A DNA stretch of 9,136 nt. Source: Chloroflexota bacterium (GTDB lineage: Bacteria; Chloroflexota; Anaerolineae; Aggregatilineales; UBA3940). This document shows positions 4,963 through 9,136 of this stretch, piece by piece. Numbering within the stretch: the first letter of the stretch is position 1; each line of letters begins with the position of its first letter. Location of the stretch: positions 1 through 9,136 of the forward strand of contig JAADYZ010000047.1 of assembly GCA_010092775.1 (NCBI GenBank). The letters run 5' to 3'. The position numbers and the translations under genes are program-made. The notes under the pieces were generated by a model, which saw only the letters and a program-made list of their open reading frames with translations, was not told the DNA's origin and did no database searches.

Positions 4963-5658
4963 TCAGCGTCGCGCGGCGATCAATGCGGCGATGCTCACTC
5001 CTAGCCCAATCAGCGCGGGCAGCCACCAGCGCCGCGCGAAGGATACCCCACTGATCGCGGCGGCAGCAACCCCAGTTGCGGCGCTAGCCACTCGCAGGGC
5101 CTCATCAGCCTGCGCTTCGCTCTGCCCCCCCTCGACCAAGGACCATTTCAGAATGCTGCCCACATCGACGTACTTGATCGGCAGCAGCGAGCCGCCGAGG
5201 GTCAAGAGGTTCAGTCCCAGGGAAATCGTCGCTGCGTCATGATGAAGCGTGTCCGAGGTGCTGCTGCGCAGCCACAGCCAGCTCAAGGCAGCCAGGCTAG
5301 CACTGTAGATCGGACCGCCTAGGGCGCGACCAATATGCTGCCGAGGTGTGATGCTCGGGTCATCATCATAGACGGATAAGGCCACGAAGGTCACCCGAAT
5401 TTCGCGCATGGGTGCGCCAACTCGCTGCGAACTCACGCTGTGAGCAAGACCGTGCCCGATGTCGGCTACCAAAGCCAAACCACCCCCAATCAGCCCGACC
5501 AAGATGTGGCGACCCCATTCGCCTTCAGGATGTCGCCAGCGGCTCCACAGGGCAGAACCGCTGATGATTGACGTCAGTAGGACGACTGAGGGTGGCGTCA
5601 CTTTGATCGGCGTGTCATTGATCACAACCAAGGTGGGGAATTCAGATGAATGGGACAT
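4963..5658 (-). CDS. M50 (site-2 protease)-like membrane protein, catalytic Glu missing
   Basis: 231 residues from ATG 5658, chosen for the AAGGAG 8 nt upstream. Hydrophobic segments lie near residues 24-37, 51-66, 114-131, 147-161, 193-205 and 211-229. The layout is that of M50 intramembrane metalloproteases: a membrane segment ending in a zinc-site motif, then a R-V-G-A-P-M-R-E-I stretch as in many M50B proteins, an A-L-G-G-P (112-116) corresponding to the usual A-G-P, and a later L-L-P-x-x-x-x-D-V-G-S (158-168) corresponding to N-x-L-P-x-x-P-L-D-G-G. The HExxH motif reads H69-G-L-A-H73: both zinc-binding histidines and D165 are kept, but the catalytic glutamate is glycine. GGT is two changes from GAA/GAG, so a single base error cannot explain it. 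Probably a pseudoprotease; a true protease using another base is not excluded. First gene of a likely operon with the 79-residue protein. Confidence 0.72.
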   Translation of the reverse strand: MSHSSEFPTLVVINDTPIKVTPPSVVLLTSIISGSALWSRWRHPEGEWGRHILVGLIGGGLALVADIGHGLAHSVSSQRVGAPMREIRVTFVALSVYDDDPSITPRQHIGRALGGPIYSASLAALSWLWLRSSTSDTLHHDAATISLGLNLLTLGGSLLPIKYVDVGSILKWSLVEGGQSEAQADEALRVASAATGVAAAAISGVSFARRWWLPALIGLGVSIAALIAARR

Positions 5659-5677
5659 TGGGTTGGCTCCTTCTGTC

Positions 5678-5705
5678 TTGACGGTCGCGCAACTGAGCAT
5701 ATAAT
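5678..5705 (+). promoter_or_regulatory. sigma70-type promoter of the GATase-like lipoprotein gene
   Basis: TTGACG (5678-5683) and a perfect TATAAT (5700-5705) are separated by 16 bp, the same geometry as the tRNA-fMet promoter. The start would be near 5712, giving a leader of about 32 nt to ATG 5744 with AAGG at 5731-5734. This rules out the in-frame TTG at 5705, which lies on the -10. Confidence 0.82.
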
Positions 5706-5725
5706 TGCCCGTAGGATTGTCTCAA
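5698..5725 (-). promoter_or_regulatory. divergent promoter of the M50-like gene
   Basis: On the minus strand TTGAGA (5725-5720, 5/6) and TATATG (5703-5698, 4/6) are 16 bp apart. The -10 overlaps the -10 of the plus-strand promoter, so the two polymerases would compete for the same bases. It gives a leader of about 35 nt before ATG 5658. Confidence 0.5.
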
Positions 5726-5743
5726 TATCAAAGGCAAAAAACA

Positions 5744-6682
5744 ATGCGCAACCAGGCGGTCCCGCATCATCGATCTCGTTCTGCTCATCGTCATCCAGCG
5801 GTTGTGGTCCTTGCCCTAGCATGCCTTCTGCTATCCACATTGGCCTGCAATCTGCCGAACATGGCCAGCGAAACGCCCGAAACCAGTCCTGAACTTGAGT
5901 CGTCTGCACAAGACAACGACGAAGACGCCGAAGAGGATGCAACGGAGGAAGAGCCCAGCCCGACCGAGCCTCCTGCCGAACCTACCGCCACCATCGTGGA
6001 AGCCACTGAGACACCCCTCCCGACCGAGGCACCCAGCCTGACCGTCCTGCTTGTTGCTGAAGATGAACTATCGGGCCGCCCAGAATGGACCAGCGCCGAC
6101 GAAATTGCCTCGGCCCTCGATTCGCTTGATGTGACTTACGATCGCTGGCGCACCTATCAAGATGGTCAGCCCGGTCGGACGGCTGCCAACGAGTATGATG
6201 TCATTATCTGGGCCGTTGGTGATGACTGTTGCGATTCACCGACTCAATCCAGCCTGGACACGATGCTGCAATTTCTGGACGATGGCGGACGTATCCTGAT
6301 TGAGGGTGGCGCGGTGATCTCCCCCTGGCCCAACACACCCTTCGTACAAGACTATCTGAGCATCCGGCATGATGGCTGGTCACCTGTTGTGGACCTCACG
6401 TTGAGCAACGCCAATCATCCGCTGGCGGAAGGCTTCTCGGGCGACACGCTGAACTTGAGCGTGAACAGCCGGGTGCGCCCCGATGCAGTCGAGACCCGCG
6501 CCGCCGTCGCGGTCTTCTCGCGCGGGCCCAACAGCGCCCAGTCTGGCAATCCGGTGATCACCGCGTATGACTCTGGCAGCTTCAAGACAGTCTATTCCTC
6601 TGTACCTTTGCAGTGGATGCGCAGCAACGATCGGCGCCAGTTAATCGAAAATGCATTGAATTGGTTCGCTGCAGACGACTAG
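5744..6682 (+). CDS. lipoprotein with extracytoplasmic GATase-like domain
   Basis: 312 residues from ATG 5744. A basic, His-rich N-terminus precedes a hydrophobic stretch (19-33) and a lipobox-like S-T-L-A-C ending at C35, followed by N-L-P, a common Chloroflexota lipoprotein pattern. Residues 41-98 are a low-complexity Glu/Asp/Pro/Thr linker, probably a surface tether. From about residue 99 a globular domain begins: strand TVLLVAEDE, helix with SADEIASALDSL, strand YDVIIWAVGDD (151-161), helix QSSLDTMLQFLDDGG and strand RILIEGG (183-189). The order matches class I glutamine amidotransferase-like (flavodoxin-like) folds found in secreted proteins. The usual nucleophile-elbow Cys is not evident; C162-C163 lie elsewhere and might form a disulfide. 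A binding or structural role seems more likely than catalysis. It is transcribed divergently from the M50-like gene. Confidence 0.82.
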   Translation: MRNQAVPHHRSRSAHRHPAVVVLALACLLLSTLACNLPNMASETPETSPELESSAQDNDEDAEEDATEEEPSPTEPPAEPTATIVEATETPLPTEAPSLTVLLVAEDELSGRPEWTSADEIASALDSLDVTYDRWRTYQDGQPGRTAANEYDVIIWAVGDDCCDSPTQSSLDTMLQFLDDGGRILIEGGAVISPWPNTPFVQDYLSIRHDGWSPVVDLTLSNANHPLAEGFSGDTLNLSVNSRVRPDAVETRAAVAVFSRGPNSAQSGNPVITAYDSGSFKTVYSSVPLQWMRSNDRRQLIENALNWFAADD

Positions 6683-6716
6683 GCAACCCACACGGCTTGA
6701 TACGACAAAGCACGGG

Positions 6717-6746
6717 TTGTCTTATCCGGGGGAGTGCTGCTACACT
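6717..6746 (+). promoter_or_regulatory. weak candidate promoter for the VKOR gene
   Basis: In the 134-nt gap after the lipoprotein gene, TTGTCT (6717-6722, 4/6) and TACACT (6741-6746, 4/6) are 18 bp apart, which would give a leader of about 65 nt. The gap has no convincing terminator, so read-through from the lipoprotein gene is equally possible. Confidence 0.3.
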
Positions 6747-6816
6747 GGACGCGGCAAGAACGAAATTGTGCGCCCTCCATCGGAACTTTGGCGCGATAGA
6801 CGAGGTGTGATCTCTT

Positions 6817-7338
6817 ATGTCTTCAACTACTCCCTCCCAACCCATCCCAACTGCAGCCACACCGCGTGGTGGGGCGCGCGCCGAATGGGTGACAATCGCC
6901 TGCTTTGTGCTGCTAGCGGGGGCCCTGGGTGTCAGCGGCTATCTGGCTTACACCAAGCTCTTCGATGTCAGCATGTTGTGCGTGGGTGGCGGCCTGTTTG
7001 ACTGCGGCACGGTTCGCAACAGCATCTATTCGGAGATTATGGGCGTGCCGATTGGCCTGCTCGGCTTCTTGACCAATCTCGTCTTGGTAGGCGTGCTGGC
7101 CGGGCAGAAGCGCATTCCCTTTTTGCAAGAGTATGGTCCGCTGCTGTTCTTCGGTATTCTACTCTTCGCGACCTTGTACTCGATCTGGTTGATCTATGTG
7201 CAAGCTCAGCTTTTGCAGGCCTACTGCAACTGGTGTTTGGCCCACGAAGTGATTGTATTCGCCTTGTTTGGCCTGTCGATTGTGCTGCTGCGCCGTCATA
7301 ATCTGGCCCTGGATGAACTGGAAGCAGAGCCGGCGTAG
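6817..7338 (+). CDS. vitamin K epoxide reductase (VKOR) family protein
   Basis: 173 residues from ATG 6817, with GAGGTG at 6802-6807. Bacterial VKORs are inner-membrane enzymes that pass electrons from a periplasmic thioredoxin-like partner to quinone, making disulfide bonds in exported proteins in place of DsbB. All four expected cysteines are present: loop pair C55 and C63 in VSMLCVGGGLFDCGTV, and the quinone-side C137-N-W-C140. The S/N-rich N-S-I-Y-S and G-V-P (68-78) that follow the loop are also family features. Membrane segments lie near 24-46, 77-95, 107-129 and 142-158. The size is that of a single VKOR domain without a fused thioredoxin domain, so a separate Dsb/Trx-like partner is needed and is not in the window. 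Followed by a hairpin at 7370-7400. Confidence 0.93.
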   Translation: MSSTTPSQPIPTAATPRGGARAEWVTIACFVLLAGALGVSGYLAYTKLFDVSMLCVGGGLFDCGTVRNSIYSEIMGVPIGLLGFLTNLVLVGVLAGQKRIPFLQEYGPLLFFGILLFATLYSIWLIYVQAQLLQAYCNWCLAHEVIVFALFGLSIVLLRRHNLALDELEAEPA

Positions 7339-7369
7339 ATCGCTCGACGCATCTTCACGCGATGGTTTG

Positions 7370-7400
7370 CGGACACGCCTGAGCGTGTCCGTTTGATTTA
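7370..7400 (+). terminator. terminator-like hairpin between VKOR and exonuclease genes
   Basis: A perfect 9-bp stem pairs CGGACACGC (7370-7378) with GCGTGTCCG (7383-7391) around CTGA, followed by TTTGATTTA. It suits termination of the VKOR transcript. The next ATG is only 15 nt past the T-rich tail, too close for a full promoter with a Shine-Dalgarno leader downstream, so the hairpin may be leaky or lie in the exonuclease leader. Confidence 0.78.
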
Positions 7401-7414
7401 CAGAGTGAGGTGGC

Positions 7415-7999
7415 ATGACGAAACTACGCCGTGATCAGTTGGTGGTCGTAGATATTGAGGCAACCTGCTGGCGGCGCTCTGAACCGCCACCGGGCCAGTT
7501 CCCTGAGATCATTGAGGTTGGACTCTGCATTTTGGACCTGGCTTCTGCAACACCCAGCCGCAAGCGCAGCATCCTCGTCAAGCCGGAGCGCTCACGGGTC
7601 AGTTCCTTCTGTCGCAAGCTGACCGGCATCACGCAAGAGATGGTCGACGGGGGTGTGAGTTTTGCCGAAGCCTGCGAGACAGTCGTAAAAGAGTATGACA
7701 CCTTCGACCTGACCTGGGTAAGCTGGGGCGACTACGATCGACGCAAGTTCCAGGCGCAGTGTCGCGAGCGCAATGTCCCCTATCCTTTTTCGGATTCACA
7801 CATCAACGTCAAACGGGTCTATGCTGAGGTCAAGAAGATCAAACCGGTTGGCCTGGGCCGGGCTGTGCGAGACTCCCACCTGGAATTTGAAGGCAGCCAC
7901 CATCGCGGCCATGATGATGCCTGGAACATCGCCAAAGTGTTGGGTATTCTGCTGAAGGAACATGGCCCCTCCCTGCTCGCCCCGTACTGGCAAGCATAA
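7415..7999 (+). CDS. DEDDh 3'-5' exonuclease, ERI-1/KapD type
   Basis: 194 residues from ATG 7415; GAGG at 7407-7410 is 4 nt upstream. The RNase T/DnaQ-like fold is complete: Exo I V-V-D13-I-E15-A-T, Exo II W-G-D-Y-D108-R-R-K-F, and Exo III H163-R-G-H-D-D168-A-W-N-I-A, giving the D-E-D-D-H set of two-metal exonucleases. H-R-G-x-D-D-x-x-N-I-A and the W-G-D-Y-D arrangement are closer to the ERI-1/Snipper/KapD group than to DnaQ or RNase T. Eukaryotic ERI-1 trims RNA 3' ends (siRNA, histone mRNA, 5.8S rRNA). The bacterial substrate is unknown; structured RNA is a fair guess. No additional nucleic-acid-binding domain is attached. Expression probably depends on read-through of the hairpin at 7370-7391 or an upstream promoter. 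Confidence 0.92.
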   Translation: MTKLRRDQLVVVDIEATCWRRSEPPPGQFPEIIEVGLCILDLASATPSRKRSILVKPERSRVSSFCRKLTGITQEMVDGGVSFAEACETVVKEYDTFDLTWVSWGDYDRRKFQAQCRERNVPYPFSDSHINVKRVYAEVKKIKPVGLGRAVRDSHLEFEGSHHRGHDDAWNIAKVLGILLKEHGPSLLAPYWQA

Positions 8000-8044
8000 A
8001 AAACCTAACAATTAAGCAACTAATCCTCGACTTTAGTGTTACGA

Positions 8045-8080
8045 GTGCGCCTAAACCTATACAATATAGGTTAGGTGCGC
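8045..8080. promoter_or_regulatory. long dyad upstream of the PAQR gene, operator or leader hairpin
   Basis: A perfect inverted repeat AACCTATACAATATAGGTT (8054-8072; 8-bp arms, 3-bp centre) extends outward past a single bulge (8053) to 16 pairs over 8045-8080, counting two G-U. TACAAT (8060-8065, 5/6 to the -10 consensus) sits at its centre, with only a poor -35 near 8037. No T-run follows on either strand, so it is not a terminator. The Shine-Dalgarno of the next gene begins 9 nt beyond the dyad. Confidence 0.65.
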
Positions 8081-8102
8081 ATTGGATTGGAAAAGGTTTC
8101 TT

Positions 8103-8741
8103 ATGTTCTCTCGATTTCGTGAGCCATTTAGTGGTTTCAGTCATTTGATTGGGGCAATTCTCGCCCTTGTCGGATTAGTCTGGTTGATCAGCCAAACCTG
8201 GCAGAACACGCCCAAGCTGATCACCATGACGGTGTATGGCATTAGCGTCATCAGCGTCTTCTCAGCGAGCGCAGCGCTGCATTTGATCCGCGCGTCCGAG
8301 AGCACGCAAGATACGCTCAACCGGGCCGACCACGCGGCTATCTACCTCATGATTGCAGGCAGTTTCACGCCCCCGGCCTTCTTCGTGCTGCCAGATGGAT
8401 GGAACATCGCCTTCCTCAGCATTGTGTGGGGGATGGCCGGAATCGGTATGATGGTCAAGCTGTTCTCGCCCAAACTGCGCAGTGGCATCATCTCGACCTT
8501 GAGCTACGTCGGGATGGGTTGGTTGGCGGTGGTTGTGCTGCCTTTCCTGCTTGAGACGCTGCCACCGCTGGCCAATGGCCTCTTGCTCGGTGGGGGGATC
8601 ACCTACACCGTTGGCGCAGTCTTCTATCAGCTCGACCACTATCGGAAGCTGCTGCCCAGCTTCAGCTTCCACGACATCTGGCACATTTTCGTGCTGGTGG
8701 GCAGTGCATTGCACTTCGCTGCGATCGCGCATATCATCTAG
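8103..8741 (+). CDS. PAQR / hemolysin III-family membrane protein (TrhA/YqfA-like)
   Basis: 212 residues from ATG 8103, which has GGAAAAGG 6 nt upstream (8089-8096); an in-frame TTG at 8082 is weaker and lies at the edge of the dyad. Seven hydrophobic segments fit the family: about residues 12-30, 38-60, 76-96, 100-119, 130-152, 158-175 and 190-211. Family markers are F-S-H-L-I-G (12-17), S56-x-x-x-H60, R-A-D76-H-A-A-I-Y-L-M-I-A-G-S-F-T-P (74-90) and H190-D-I-W-H194. H60, H190 and H194 are the expected metal ligands of the PAQR fold, related to adiponectin receptors. Bacterial members are annotated as hemolysin III, but the physiological role is mostly linked to membrane lipid homeostasis and remains unclear. 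The thermonuclease-like lipoprotein follows after 35 nt and may share the transcript. Confidence 0.93.
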   Translation: MFSRFREPFSGFSHLIGAILALVGLVWLISQTWQNTPKLITMTVYGISVISVFSASAALHLIRASESTQDTLNRADHAAIYLMIAGSFTPPAFFVLPDGWNIAFLSIVWGMAGIGMMVKLFSPKLRSGIISTLSYVGMGWLAVVVLPFLLETLPPLANGLLLGGGITYTVGAVFYQLDHYRKLLPSFSFHDIWHIFVLVGSALHFAAIAHII

Positions 8742-8776
8742 GCAGATTCTTCGAAGCAGCCTGGAAGCAAGCCCTT

Positions 8777-9136
8777 ATGTCCCAATTTGAGCGTCTACCG
8801 ATCCTGTCTCTACTGCTGTTGAGTCTGGCCCTGGTCGCCTGTAACGAGCCTGAAGTGAGCACACTGGCGACACCGCCGCGTGTCGGTGGGGAGGAGGGTT
8901 TCGTCACCTTCGTGGTGGATGGGGATACAGTCGATGTAGCGATCCAGGGCGAGGTATTCCGGGTGCGCTACATCGGGGTCGACACACCCGAGAGCAATGA
9001 ACCCTGCTTTGATGAAGCCACCGCGGCGAACGCGCAGCTTGTAGCTGGCCAAAACGTCACCCTGGTGCGTGATGTCAGCGACACGGATCAATTTGGACGG
9101 CTGCTGCGCTATGTGTACGTCGGGACAGTGTTCGTC
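8777..9136 (+). CDS. thermonuclease-like (SNase domain) lipoprotein, 3' end missing
   Basis: ATG 8777, with weak GGAAG 9 nt upstream, opens a frame that is still open at the window end (120 codons). The signal ends in the lipobox L-V-A-C at residues 19-22, so the product should be a membrane-anchored, extracytoplasmic nuclease. After a short linker the staphylococcal nuclease fold begins: V-V-D-G-D50-T, V-R64-Y-I-G-V-D69-T70-P-E72, and D-x-F-G-R108-L-L-R-Y-V. These match the calcium ligands (D21, D40, T41) and the catalytic R35, E43 and R87 of the S. aureus enzyme, so the visible part is catalytically complete. SNase degrades DNA and RNA using Ca2+. The C-terminal part, about 60 residues in a minimal domain, lies outside the window. 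A single mature-region cysteine, C77, follows P-E-S-N-E-P. Confidence 0.93.
   Translation, partial: MSQFERLPILSLLLLSLALVACNEPEVSTLATPPRVGGEEGFVTFVVDGDTVDVAIQGEVFRVRYIGVDTPESNEPCFDEATAANAQLVAGQNVTLVRDVSDTDQFGRLLRYVYVGTVFV

Noticed and set aside
5705..5743. TTG start at 5705 for the GATase-like lipoprotein
   Set aside because: It overlaps the -10 hexamer of the gene's promoter; ATG 5744 has AAGG at the right distance.
6684..6722. CAACCC/GGGTTG inverted repeat as a terminator after the lipoprotein gene
   Set aside because: Only 6 pairs with a 24-nt loop and no proper T-run.
8262..8732. Minus-strand 156-codon frame
   Set aside because: It is antisense to the PAQR gene, whose motifs are intact, and its product is rich in Gln/His/Arg without any motif.
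8810..9091. Minus-strand 93-codon frame
   Set aside because: It is antisense to the thermonuclease-like gene, which has all its catalytic motifs on the plus strand.

Overview
This 9.1 kb window looks like one end of a draft contig from a bacterial chromosome. The most likely source is Chloroflexota, possibly Anaerolineae-like. That is an inference from the lipoproteins (one mature N-terminus reads C-N-L-P after the lipobox), the moderately high GC, and the mix of VKOR, M50-like and beta-propeller lipoprotein genes. There is no 16S or other strict phylogenetic marker. The first 17 bases match the Nextera/Tn5 mosaic end exactly and are adapter, not genome. The genes at both window edges are incomplete.

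Layout. (1) 18-1929, minus: a very long reading frame encodes a beta-propeller lipoprotein cut off by the contig end. (2) 1930-2050: divergent intergenic region with TTTACA-type direct repeats. (3) 2051-2989, plus: a secreted protein built from two copies of a ~130-residue helical domain, ending at a strong terminator. (4) 3107-3562, plus: a hydrogenase maturation-type endopeptidase, possibly on a leaderless mRNA, meeting tail to tail with (5) a STAS-like hypothetical gene (3559-3942, minus) with a 4-base overlap. (6) 4057-4492, minus: a cold-shock protein gene with its own promoter, a structured leader of about 120 nt and a terminator. (7) 4530-4688, minus: initiator tRNA-fMet with near-consensus promoter and terminator. 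(8) 4704-5658, minus: a two-gene unit of an M50 (site-2 protease)-like membrane protein lacking the catalytic glutamate and a 79-residue protein. (9) 5744-6682, plus: a lipoprotein with a GATase-like domain, expressed from a promoter that overlaps the one for unit 8. (10) 6817-7338, plus: VKOR-family disulfide-forming membrane enzyme, then a terminator-like hairpin, then (11) an ERI-1/KapD-type DEDDh exonuclease. (12) 8103-8741, plus: a PAQR/hemolysin III-family membrane protein preceded by a striking dyad. (13) 8777-9136, plus: a thermonuclease-like lipoprotein cut by the window end.

Functional reading. This is mostly ordinary chromosomal housekeeping and envelope biology. Five or six of the eleven protein genes are exported or membrane proteins: three lipoproteins, one secreted protein, and three integral membrane proteins including the disulfide-forming VKOR. 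The genes appear to be single-gene units or pairs rather than one pathway. No mobile element, CRISPR array or defence island is visible. The best leads are the M50 pseudoprotease with its small partner, the duplicated secreted domain, the response-regulator-like repeats at 1943-1968, the dyad at 8045-8080 and the structured csp leader.
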